Below, in pieces: positions 1 to 7,060 of a stretch of 7,072 bases of DNA. A program made the translations under genes and the position numbers. The first letter of the stretch is position 1. Each line of letters begins with the position of its first letter. Source of the DNA: Bacteriovoracaceae bacterium UBA7695 (GTDB lineage: Bacteria > Bdellovibrionota > Bacteriovoracia > Bacteriovoracales > Bacteriovoracaceae); the NCBI GenBank assembly GCA_002482685.1, contig DLGL01000067.1, positions 1-7,072 of the forward strand, in the 5' to 3' direction. The notes beneath the pieces are model-generated. The model ran no database searches. It was not told where the DNA came from and saw only the letters and a list, made by a program, of their open reading frames with translations.

Positions 1-143
1 TCTTTCAGGTCAAATAAAGGAGCCTTTGAAAAGTCCTTAAAAAGCTCCGCTAACATATCATCCACACGCATCGCCGATAAAACTCCACCGAAGGAGCCAA
101 TAGGGGTGCGGCGGGCATGAATCAAGTATGAGATTTTCTTCAT
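1..143 (-). CDS. Thiolase (acetyl-CoA C-acyltransferase family), N-terminal fragment cut by the window edge
   Basis: The minus strand reads 47 codons from an ATG at 143-141 to the window edge with no stop. The peptide starts MKKISYLIHARRTPIGSFGG and continues VLSAMRVDDMLAELFKDF. The R-R-T-P-I-G-x-F-G-G block followed by a 'vddLaaelik'-like helix is the standard N-terminus of thiolases, which make or cleave acetoacetyl-CoA and 3-ketoacyl-CoA in the cytoplasm. The nucleophilic Cys (near residue 90 in the family) and the C-terminal His and Cys lie outside the window, so degradative and biosynthetic types cannot be separated. An AAGGA ribosome binding site on the minus strand (153-149) lies 5 nt before the chosen ATG. 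A second in-frame ATG at 149-147 overlaps that site and is less likely. The gene is divergent from the downstream protease and probably has no functional link to it. Family assignment is firm, substrate unknown. Confidence 0.85.
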   Translation of the reverse strand, partial: MKKISYLIHARRTPIGSFGGVLSAMRVDDMLAELFKDFSKAPLFDLK

Positions 144-225
144 AAACATCCTTAAATTTGAACTCCGAAATAGTAACAACAAAAGTATGGGAAGGGAAAA
201 AGGAATACAGTGGCGCAAAGTGTAA

Positions 226-243
226 TTCTTATATCTATAAGAA
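226..243. repeat. 18-bp inverted repeat (8-2-8), candidate operator or back-to-back -10 elements
   Basis: TTCTTATA at 226-233 and TATAAGAA at 236-243 are perfect reverse complements separated by TC. The element sits 82 bp from both the thiolase start (143) and the protease start (325). Each arm carries a TATAAG hexamer (5/6 match to the sigma-70 -10 box), one on each strand, pointing outward. It could therefore be a dimeric regulator site, a symmetrical divergent promoter core, or both. No matching -35 boxes are visible at the usual distance. Function is inferred from symmetry and position only. Confidence 0.4.
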
Positions 244-313
244 GGGTCTGCAGCGTAAATTTTGTTGGCTATAGCGCTAACTTATTCTAAAAACGAAGCT
301 CTCAAGTCAGGAT

Positions 314-318
314 AAGGA
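314..318 (+). promoter_or_regulatory. Ribosome binding site deciding the GTG start of the metalloprotease
   Basis: AAGGA lies 6 nt before the GTG at 325. An in-frame TAA at 313-315 excludes any upstream start, and the next in-frame ATG (361) would remove most of the signal peptide. The GTG is therefore the start. Confidence 0.8.
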
Positions 319-324
319 ATTCAC

Positions 325-2601
325 GTGAAAAAAACAACTTTTTTGGCCTCTCTAGTGTTTATGTCAGCGGCTTATGGTTACGAAGCTCAAGTCTCCAAAG
401 GGACACTCCCTGCCACCATGGACGCCATGATTGAAAAAGTAAACGTAGAAACCTCTCTTCGTTTTTCGATTAATGATTTCATAAAAGTCGAGGACCTCCA
501 GCTCGCTACAAGTCGCTTTGAAATGTATGTACAGGCCCATCAGGGCGTACCTGTTTCAAAAACTGCGGTCCGTATTTGGAGTGATAAATCCACTCAAGAG
601 CTCATCCTGGCCGAACTTCACATCAGCGAAGAAGATAAAAAAAATGAAAAACTGCTGGCCCAAAAATTTTCTAAGGCCAGGTTTACTTCGGCTGCTATTA
701 AATCTAAAAGTCTTGCCCGCTCAGTTTCGAAGCTGATCACAGAGGAAATTGCCAGGCATAAAACTGACTCTAAAATCCTTGGAATGAAATCTAAAGATGT
801 CTGGGTTAAAGGAGATCTGGTTCGTGAAGTAGAGGTCCGCTCTCGTCGTGGACTTCATATTATCACTATCTCTTTATTGAAAAATAAAGTAACTGAAAAA
901 AGCTACACTGAGTTTCCTCAGAGCGAATCGTTTCATAATCTAAAAGCGAATGTATATCCAATCTATGAAGAAGTTGAAGCTACCGGTGAAAAACTCCCCT
1001 ACGAAGTAAAGGTACTAAAATATATCAATGCTTCTCTGGCCGATGTTGGTGAGAGTCCACTTGCCGAAATGGCATCACTAAAATTCCCGGAAGAGCTTTA
1101 TAATCCCATCTTAAGTGAAATCGATAATTCTTTCTGGTCGGAAACCTCTCTCAGAAAAACGATTGAAGGCTTAGTGAAGAAATTCCCTTTAAGAAGCAAT
1201 GACCTGGGAAGTGGAATGCTACTGCAGGGAAAATATGTAACTATCAACCTTCATCCTGCTGCTTCAAAATTTACCGGTATTAATTTTGATTTAAAACCCT
1301 CAGTCAATCATATCGTAGGTTGGTTTGAGACCAACGGCTTTTATGAGGCCAAACCAATTAGTGGATTATATGGAAAGCTTATAACTTCAGAGGATGATCT
1401 TCTTCACCGGATTCCTGTGAGATTAATTGATCATGATGCTGTCTCTTACATTAATTCGGGAGTTGATGAAGTCCAGGTTTATTACGGCGTAACAGTTCTT
1501 ATGGAAGCTCTTGGCGAAATGGGATTTGAAGATCCGGAACTTTCTACAAAACCATTTCATGCATTTTTGTATGATCCAGATATATCCATGAAGGACAATG
1601 CTTACTACTACGACAATACAATTAATTTTACCACCTACAGCCCCACGCAAACAAACTTGGCCCGGGATAATCCGACCATCTGGCATGAGCTTGGCCACGG
1701 AGTCATGGACCGATTAATGGGACCGCATCTGGGGTTTGAAGGAGCAAGAGGTGGATACGGCGGACTTTCAGAAGGCATGGCAGATTTTATTGCCGACATC
1801 GTAGTTGAGCATCAAACAAGTGGAGCTAAGTTTCCTGGAAAAGAAGATTTTCGTATCAACAACAACACCGGCTTTTATCTGACTAATGAATATCACGATG
1901 ACGGTGAAGCTTATGGTGGGGCCATGGGTGATATGCTTGATGATGCTATCGCTGTACATGGGCGTGAAGGCCTATATGACTTTGCTGACCTGACTTTAGA
2001 GGCTATGCGCCTGACTCGTAATCATCCGGCCTTAAGTCCTAAGGGATGGTATGAACATATGCTTTATGCAGATTCTCTTGGCAGTGAAGTCCGTACCCCA
2101 GGTCAGTTTAAGAGTATTATTGAGGAGGCTTTGAAGCGCAGAAATTTTGGATTTAGTGATAGCTTTAAACCAGGATCAATGACTGTTCACTTTGAAAAAG
2201 GAGAGCTCACCAGCTCTTCACCTGGAAGTCGCGATAATCCGATTGTTTCATGTGGTACGGATGAAATAGTCACGCACAATTTAAAACTGGATCTTAAGGC
2301 AGGAGAAGCAGATTTCATAAAATTTCCTGCAACTGTAAAAGTGGAATTCAAAAAAGGTGCTCTTCAGGGTGCAATTAAATGGCTGGGGGAAGAGGCCAAT
2401 CCAACTATTTATACCGTCGCTTCAGAAGGCGATATTCTTGATATACCTTTAAGTGCCCACCTTGAATGTGAAACCATTAACCAGCCGGACGGCAGTTGCA
2501 AGGACTATGCTTACCTTCAGATTTTCAATCAGGGATCCCTCAGGCCAGTGGCAAAAAAGCGTTTCTACTTGAAGCTCAACAAAGCAGAATGTATCAAATA
2601 A
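325..2601 (+). CDS. Secreted zinc metalloprotease, fungalysin (M36)-like, with FTP-type propeptide
   Basis: This 758-residue protein should be an exported, zinc-dependent endopeptidase. Residues 1-18 are a Sec signal peptide (KK, hydrophobic core, cleavage after A-Y-G). Residues about 65-87 (FEMYVQAHQGVPVSKTAVRI) resemble the FTP propeptide of M4/M36 enzymes, which keeps the enzyme inactive until it is cleaved off. The catalytic core has WHELGHGVMDRL: zinc ligands His454 and His458, and catalytic Glu455. The third ligand is Glu483 in GGLSEGMADF, with the conserved Asp at 487. These parallel fungalysin HEYTHGLxNRLTGG and GGMGEGWSDF. A later YHDDGEAYGGAMGDML (523-538) matches the 'HaiGEvWa' segment of that family. 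Residues about 630-758 form an extra C-terminal region with four Cys (643, 716, 725, 756) that looks beta-rich, possibly a P-domain-like or adhesion module. It is longer than typical fungalysins (about 630 residues). It starts with GTG and is followed by a likely terminator, so it appears monocistronic. An M4-like enzyme is the alternative. The protease class is firm, the substrate unknown. Confidence 0.85.
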   Translation: MKKTTFLASLVFMSAAYGYEAQVSKGTLPATMDAMIEKVNVETSLRFSINDFIKVEDLQLATSRFEMYVQAHQGVPVSKTAVRIWSDKSTQELILAELHISEEDKKNEKLLAQKFSKARFTSAAIKSKSLARSVSKLITEEIARHKTDSKILGMKSKDVWVKGDLVREVEVRSRRGLHIITISLLKNKVTEKSYTEFPQSESFHNLKANVYPIYEEVEATGEKLPYEVKVLKYINASLADVGESPLAEMASLKFPEELYNPILSEIDNSFWSETSLRKTIEGLVKKFPLRSNDLGSGMLLQGKYVTINLHPAASKFTGINFDLKPSVNHIVGWFETNGFYEAKPISGLYGKLITSEDDLLHRIPVRLIDHDAVSYINSGVDEVQVYYGVTVLMEALGEMGFEDPELSTKPFHAFLYDPDISMKDNAYYYDNTINFTTYSPTQTNLARDNPTIWHELGHGVMDRLMGPHLGFEGARGGYGGLSEGMADFIADIVVEHQTSGAKFPGKEDFRINNNTGFYLTNEYHDDGEAYGGAMGDMLDDAIAVHGREGLYDFADLTLEAMRLTRNHPALSPKGWYEHMLYADSLGSEVRTPGQFKSIIEEALKRRNFGFSDSFKPGSMTVHFEKGELTSSSPGSRDNPIVSCGTDEIVTHNLKLDLKAGEADFIKFPATVKVEFKKGALQGAIKWLGEEANPTIYTVASEGDILDIPLSAHLECETINQPDGSCKDYAYLQIFNQGSLRPVAKKRFYLKLNKAECIK

Positions 2602-2606
2602 TTTTG

Positions 2607-2629
2607 GGGCCCCTTCACCGGGGCCCTTT
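2607..2629 (+). terminator. GC-rich hairpin, probable rho-independent terminator of the metalloprotease gene
   Basis: Five nucleotides after the stop codon, GGGCCCC (2607-2613) and GGGGCCC (2620-2626) form a 7-bp all-GC stem around a 6-nt loop TTCACC. An extra G-T pair (2606/2627) is possible. Only three T residues follow directly, then AAGTCCTTGTT, so the U-tract is weak. The position right after the stop and before an independent promoter region supports a terminator role. Confidence 0.65.
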
Positions 2630-2648
2630 AAGTCCTTGTTATTTCATC

Positions 2649-2676
2649 TTGTAATTTCATAGACATACCCTATAAA
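2649..2676 (+). promoter_or_regulatory. Candidate sigma-70-type promoter for the orphan/S8 operon
   Basis: TTGTAA (2649-2654, 4/6 to TTGACA) and TATAAA (2671-2676, 5/6 to TATAAT) are separated by 16 nt. They lie between the hairpin terminator and the next gene. Initiation would fall near 2684, giving a 5' leader of about 58 nt. A competing -10-like TAGAAT at 2713-2718 has only a poor TTGATG 14 nt upstream. Tentative: based on consensus matching alone. Confidence 0.35.
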
Positions 2677-2730
2677 ATCTTCACTTTAGACCTTGATGAT
2701 GGTGCAGCGCGATAGAATCTTTTAACTATA

Positions 2731-2735
2731 AAGGA
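2731..2735 (+). promoter_or_regulatory. Ribosome binding site deciding the GTG start of the 1055-residue protein
   Basis: AAGGA lies 6 nt before the GTG at 2742. An in-frame TGA at 2697-2699 limits the start to this region, and no in-frame ATG lies between. The arrangement AAGGA-N6-GTGAAA is the same as at the metalloprotease gene. Confidence 0.75.
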
Positions 2736-2741
2736 CTATCC

Positions 2742-5700
2742 GTGAAACCACTTTTTCATCTGGTGCTACTGCTATGGCTTGTTTTAAGTCAGGCGACCGC
2801 TCAGGATCTCTACAAACCCCTGCCTGGTGGAATTCCTCTGCAGTATGGAGGATATCCGGCCACTGATTTGGTTTTGGATGGTCAGGTTCTGCTACCTGAA
2901 GAAGCTCATCAGTACTACCAGGAGATGTCCGCAAATACCCGCGGTCGATGGACTCTTGCAGAATTAGATCCTCAACCAAATGCCTACTGGCAAAATAAGA
3001 TTTCAGTTCCTGTTAACGCTGGTGCAGATGATCTTCCAATAAAAGATCAATTAGATTCTGTTTCGTTCCTATCATTTGCAGAGACTCGGAGTGATGTCTA
3101 CAGATTCACTGCTGGAAAGGATCAGTCGATCTATTCCGTGTATATGGGAATCAAGTCGCACAATTTGCTTGTAAGAAAAAATCTCTTACGCAAGCTTGGC
3201 TATTACGTTCCGGAAATAAAATATCTTAAAAGTCTCAAAGTTCAATTTAAAACCGTAGCTGAGCGTGACGAGTTCCTTCAGGATTTTCAAGCAACTGTAG
3301 GCAGAGATACAGACCGATGGATCACAGCTTCCCCCGTTGGAGTTAATTATTTTTACGCTCAGGATCTTCTGATAATGGAAGATCAAAATTCTATCACAAA
3401 CCTGGCAGTTGGTTATCTGGATGAGAGCATAATCGACGGCCGGCGTGTTTTTAACTCGCTTCTTTTGCCATACGCTCTGACTGATATGCCGGAAAGTATT
3501 AACATGTTCGGATGGGCACATGGTCGCATCTACTCTGAAAATGTCCTACTCCCCTATGAGAGTGGGGATAATTTTTCCTGTACTAATGATGACGCTGTCT
3601 GGATGGCGAAGCGAATTTTAGCTTTAACTGAAAATGACTGGAGAGAAATTGCCGAGAACTCTCATTTACCGGGACCGGTTGCTGAATTATTATTTGAAAA
3701 ATTAAAATCCCGAAGAAATCATCTGGGCACGCTCTTTAAGATCAAAGAAAAAAAACTTCCTGTTAATTCAAATCTCACTGATCAGGATGGGGTTGTTAAA
3801 AACGGAAAACTTGAGCAGGAGTTCTTTGAAGGCTACGGCCGTCGTTTTAAAATCCCAGACCCTGAATCGCCACTTTCATTTGGTGAGATGAGTTCAGTGC
3901 TAAAAACTAAGGCCATCAATACTGGTCTGGAGTTACTTGTATCGGCCATGAACTCTGCTTCATTTATGTCTAACGATATAGAGTCAAAAATTTCTGAAGT
4001 TAATTCTCAGATAAATTCAAAAGCTGAAAATTTAATAAGAGAAGGAAAGCCTCTGTCTGGATTAGTTGAATCCTATGCTTTTCCAACTGTTTCCGGGAGA
4101 CTTCTCCTGTCCCGCGATGTTGTAGCAGGAAGTTATCTGGGAACAGATAATATGATTCAGTTGGTTGATACGATTGGGGTTTCTATTAATGCCGGTTTAG
4201 TAAGTGGTCTGGCGGGAGTTTTTACTAAAACAGGAGAGTATGCTCCGGCCATAAAATCAAATGCATATGTTCCGGTCTCATTGAGAGGCAACGCCAACGC
4301 TTCATTTACCAGAAGTTATGCTCACGTAAAACCTATCACCAGTGTAAAAAAAGCACTTAAATATAAGTTTCATAATGTTCTTATCCCACTGGTTAAGGCC
4401 CGGCAGGCCCGTGTCTTTAAAAAAGAAGTGGCAGAAAGAGATTTTGACCGAATTAATGAATTAGTCGCTCAAGAACGGACAAAAGAATTTGAGAAAATTT
4501 ACGAAGCTATTACGACTCAGTTAGAGGTTGGAGAGTCTGTTATCATAACTGATTCTGTCTCTCTCAGCGCAGCAGCTGAAGCCGCTGTACCTCTATATAC
4601 CGTAGTTAATGCCCGCGCCAGAGTGGGAGGCAGCTCAGTAGTCATATCCCGTCTTCACATCCTGAGAAAATCTCAAACCGTGATCCAGATCTATAAGGAT
4701 CTTGGTCAGAGTAATGGTTACGAATTGACCCTCGCCCTCGATAAATTTATTCCCATTTTAAAAATGTCTCAAAAAGGGAATAAGGGATCGGCACGTACAA
4801 AGTTTTATAATGTGAACCTCTCACCAGGATCTAAAAATCTCAAGAATCAGTTAAATGCTCTGGCATCGGTTTTTAGACATAATTCTCTGGCAGCACTTGA
4901 TAAAGAGCAGAAGCCTTATGTTGTTAAACATAAATTCAGTGAAACAAGTCCTGGTGTTGGTCTTTTGATCTTTCGTCTTAACAGCGTCAACTCAGTGGAT
5001 AATATTTCGGTTCAGGCACCTAATGGTGATGAGAAAAACTTTGTTCGGCGCTACAAAGGCCATTCAATCGGAATGGACTTTGAATCGTACCTTCAGGATA
5101 TGATTGGTCTATTTAGTTCTAAATTGCTTAAAACAACTTTTTCACCGAGCTCATTTTCTCAAAATAATCCTGGATTTACATTTCATGGAAAAGCCTTCAC
5201 AAAAGTTCAGGTTTTTGAAGGAGAGGTCGATGCAAAAGGAAATGTTCAACGTCCTTACACAAAACTAACCCGTATTTGGAATGGCTGGCAAATTAAACAA
5301 AAGAAAGCTTTGGAAATTCTTAGAGAGATGAAAGAGCGGTATAAGTTTAACTTCCTTCCTGAAGAAGTTCTCGCTCAAACAAAAAAAATATTTCTTTATA
5401 ACTTCAACGTAAACCTTTTTGTACACAAAGAAGGGATCGCTTCATTAATGGCCAAAGATGATAAGGCGATCGAATCAATTTTCATGAAGTTTCAGAGCCG
5501 GGATATGACCAACTTTACTAATGATAACACCCTGACACATTCTGGAATCAAGCGCCTTCTTAGATGGAAAAAGAAGTATCAAAAGAATATGGAATCTAAT
5601 GATCTTAAAGGGGCTTCGAACTATTTATTAAAAATGGTCTCCATGATTGAAAGAAAACTAACTGTGGAAGGTTATGAGGCCATGTTTGGCTCCAAAGCAA

Positions 5701-5909
5701 ATTTTCTTCTTATGGCCAAGATCGATGGTTTTAGGATTGGTGACGAGAAAGGGGAGCAACCTCTGGTGTCAAATACATTTGGAATGGTAGGGAATGATAA
5801 CCTTAACGGACCTACTGCGGATGTCCTGGAATTTTTCAGGTATACAGGATCTGAAGGAATGACTGAGGGTGAGTTCTATGTAAACTGGTTACTAGGGAGA
5901 CTGATCTAA
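2742..5909 (+). CDS. Large secreted protein of unknown function, 1055 residues
   Basis: I do not recognise a named family. Residues 1-20 are a signal peptide (hydrophobic core LFHLVLLLWLVL, cleavage after A-T-A), so the protein is exported. No later segment looks like a convincing transmembrane helix, although 472-493 is moderately apolar. There is one cysteine (280), so it carries no internal disulfide. Visible regions: 115-180 (VYMGIKSHNLLVRKNLLRKLG and following, mixed alpha/beta); 250-335, with GWAHGRIYSENVLLP followed by DDAVWMAKRILALTENDW and a basic helix ending EKLKSRRNHL; 550-590, charged and likely a helical or coiled segment; 600-670, with Ala/Val-rich strands; 840-975, Lys-rich and largely helical. 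I vaguely associate the W-x-x-GRI...W-hA-x-RI...RRN layout with large uncharacterised deltaproteobacterial exported proteins, but cannot confirm this. No protease motif (HEXXH, GxSxG in context, or the S8 triad) is evident. The stop overlaps the S8 protease start by one base (TAATG), so the two are co-translated. It could be a partner, inhibitor or substrate of that protease. Confidence 0.75.
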   Translation: MKPLFHLVLLLWLVLSQATAQDLYKPLPGGIPLQYGGYPATDLVLDGQVLLPEEAHQYYQEMSANTRGRWTLAELDPQPNAYWQNKISVPVNAGADDLPIKDQLDSVSFLSFAETRSDVYRFTAGKDQSIYSVYMGIKSHNLLVRKNLLRKLGYYVPEIKYLKSLKVQFKTVAERDEFLQDFQATVGRDTDRWITASPVGVNYFYAQDLLIMEDQNSITNLAVGYLDESIIDGRRVFNSLLLPYALTDMPESINMFGWAHGRIYSENVLLPYESGDNFSCTNDDAVWMAKRILALTENDWREIAENSHLPGPVAELLFEKLKSRRNHLGTLFKIKEKKLPVNSNLTDQDGVVKNGKLEQEFFEGYGRRFKIPDPESPLSFGEMSSVLKTKAINTGLELLVSAMNSASFMSNDIESKISEVNSQINSKAENLIREGKPLSGLVESYAFPTVSGRLLLSRDVVAGSYLGTDNMIQLVDTIGVSINAGLVSGLAGVFTKTGEYAPAIKSNAYVPVSLRGNANASFTRSYAHVKPITSVKKALKYKFHNVLIPLVKARQARVFKKEVAERDFDRINELVAQERTKEFEKIYEAITTQLEVGESVIITDSVSLSAAAEAAVPLYTVVNARARVGGSSVVISRLHILRKSQTVIQIYKDLGQSNGYELTLALDKFIPILKMSQKGNKGSARTKFYNVNLSPGSKNLKNQLNALASVFRHNSLAALDKEQKPYVVKHKFSETSPGVGLLIFRLNSVNSVDNISVQAPNGDEKNFVRRYKGHSIGMDFESYLQDMIGLFSSKLLKTTFSPSSFSQNNPGFTFHGKAFTKVQVFEGEVDAKGNVQRPYTKLTRIWNGWQIKQKKALEILREMKERYKFNFLPEEVLAQTKKIFLYNFNVNLFVHKEGIASLMAKDDKAIESIFMKFQSRDMTNFTNDNTLTHSGIKRLLRWKKKYQKNMESNDLKGASNYLLKMVSMIERKLTVEGYEAMFGSKANFLLMAKIDGFRIGDEKGEQPLVSNTFGMVGNDNLNGPTADVLEFFRYTGSEGMTEGEFYVNWLLGRLI

Positions 5910-5911
5910 TG
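5896..5911 (+). promoter_or_regulatory. Translational coupling site: ribosome binding site and TAATG stop/start overlap
   Basis: The upstream stop TAA (5907-5909) shares its last A with the ATG (5909-5911) of the S8 gene. GGAG at 5896-5899 lies 9 nt before that ATG, inside the last codons of the upstream gene. There is no room for a separate promoter at the junction, so both genes are most likely read from one mRNA. Confidence 0.8.
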
Positions 5912-7060
5912 AAAAGATTATTAATCGCCTCCCTTTTACTGTGTCAGAGTGCGTGGTCTGAAACTTTTATTGTTGAAATGAAAAAAACTCTTTCTTTGGA
6001 TGAAATAAACTATGGGAAATCGCTGGGACTCAAAATAGAGTTATTCGATAAAACTCAGACAGATTATTTTAAAAAAACATACAGGATTGAAACTCAAAAC
6101 AAAGACCTCATATCAAATACATTTTCTGTTGTGACTTTAGAGAATGTTTATCGAGCTCAGCACTTTAGTCTGGAGCCTAAAAAAGGATCGGTTTTTACCC
6201 GCCCGGATCAATTGTTTAATCTTCAATGGGGTCTACAGAATCAAGGACAAAAAACCCGGAAGATGATTAATGATATCAATGAAGAGGTCATCGAAGGAAA
6301 ACCAAATGTCGATATCCGATGGGCCGATGCCATCAAGAAAATAGAAATAGGAATGAAAAAGGAACCTCTGGTCGCTGTCATCGATATGGGGATTGACCTC
6401 AACCATCCTGAAATTAAAAGTCGACTTTTCAAAAACACCGTCGAATGTAACGAGAAAGGTGAGATCCACGATACTGATGAGGATAAGGATAACAATGGAT
6501 TCAAAGGTGATTGTACTGGATGGAACTTTGCCGGACGCACTATGGGTGAGGCCCGCAGACCTATTGATGATACAGGTCACGGAACTCATATCGCTGGTAT
6601 TATAGCCGCTGAATCAAATAGTACCGGCATCACAGGAGTTTCATCTAAGATAAAAATTCTTCCTATCAAGGTCACAGGCGCTATCGATAGTTCACAGGAT
6701 CGCAAGAATATTCAGCCCCTAACAGACCGTGTGGCAAAAGGAATTATTTACGCCACAAACATGGGCGCCGATGTTATTAACCTCTCTCTTGGCTGGCCCC
6801 GCTCGATGGATACAAAGTATCTCAACGAGGCGATTGGTTTTGCCTTAAGTCGGAATGTGATTATAGTCGCCGCCGCAGGAAACAATAATAATAACGCTAA
6901 TATCCTTCCTTGTGCGCACTATGATGTTATTTGTGTAGGTGCTGCAACTCTGGATGGGAGCCTGGCCGCTTTTAGCAATTTTGGTGGAGAGGTGGATGTT
7001 ATTGCTCCGGGAGATGAAATCATCAGTTTGATTCCAACTAATATCGTTCCGGAGCAATAA
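5909..7060 (+). CDS. Secreted subtilisin-family (S8) serine protease, 3' part missing
   Basis: 383 codons are visible. Residues 1-17 are a signal peptide (cleavage after A-W-S), followed by a prodomain of about 80 residues. QLFNLQWGLQNQGQ (101-114) is the typical entry to a bacterial S8 domain. The catalytic Asp is Asp159 in VAVIDMGIDLNHPEI and the catalytic His is His224 in DDTGHGTHIAGIIAA. The oxyanion-hole Asn is Asn325 in AAAGNN, and a VGAATLDGSLAAFSNFG block follows. DTDEDKDNNGFKGDCTGWNF (188-207) matches the calcium-rich loop common in these enzymes; Cys180 and Cys202 might pair. The GTSxAxP serine block is absent: the frame stops at TAA 7058-7060. Codons from about 381 on lie in an inverted copy of 6987-7010, so the last two or three residues and the stop are probably not genuine. 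S8 genes normally continue past this point with the Ser block. The natural protein is most likely a full protease exported with, and co-translated behind, the 1055-residue protein. Confidence 0.85.
   Translation: MKRLLIASLLLCQSAWSETFIVEMKKTLSLDEINYGKSLGLKIELFDKTQTDYFKKTYRIETQNKDLISNTFSVVTLENVYRAQHFSLEPKKGSVFTRPDQLFNLQWGLQNQGQKTRKMINDINEEVIEGKPNVDIRWADAIKKIEIGMKKEPLVAVIDMGIDLNHPEIKSRLFKNTVECNEKGEIHDTDEDKDNNGFKGDCTGWNFAGRTMGEARRPIDDTGHGTHIAGIIAAESNSTGITGVSSKIKILPIKVTGAIDSSQDRKNIQPLTDRVAKGIIYATNMGADVINLSLGWPRSMDTKYLNEAIGFALSRNVIIVAAAGNNNNNANILPCAHYDVICVGAATLDGSLAAFSNFGGEVDVIAPGDEIISLIPTNIVPEQ

Larger units (their letters stand above)
144..324. other. Divergent intergenic region between thiolase and metalloprotease
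   Basis: This 181-bp stretch separates two divergently transcribed start codons, so it should contain promoters for both. I see no convincing -35/-10 pair for either strand. TTGTTG (262-267) with TATTCT (283-288) is a weak match with a 15-nt spacer toward the protease. The most ordered element is the 18-bp inverted repeat at 226-243. An 8-bp palindrome GCTATAGC also lies at 268-275. No small ORF or RNA gene is apparent. Confidence 0.6.

Noticed and set aside
1..60. A fold-back at the left end like that on the right
   Set aside because: The first bases were compared with the reverse complement of nearby sequence and no long inverted match was found; the thiolase frame runs cleanly to the edge.
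1423..1698. Antisense open frame opposite the metalloprotease catalytic region
   Set aside because: It lies wholly opposite the conserved zinc-binding core, has no recognisable protein features, and is explained as a shadow of the real gene.
2693..2718. TTGATG / TAGAAT as the promoter of the orphan/S8 operon
   Set aside because: The spacer is only 14 nt, too short for a normal sigma-70 promoter; the TTGTAA-N16-TATAAA pair upstream is a better candidate.
5909..5944. Lipoprotein signal (Cys12) in the S8 protease
   Set aside because: The residues before Cys12 are L-L-L, not a lipobox ending in G, A or S, while A-W-S at 15-17 gives a good signal peptidase I site.
6233..6589. Antisense open frames opposite the S8 Asp/His region
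   Set aside because: They overlap each other and the conserved catalytic region of the sense gene, and show no domain or ribosome binding site evidence.
5909..7060. S8 protease as a natural catalytically dead or serine-less pseudoprotease
   Set aside because: The Asp, His and oxyanion Asn blocks are all intact, and the stop lies within sequence that is an inverted copy of an upstream segment, so truncation by the fold-back explains the missing serine.
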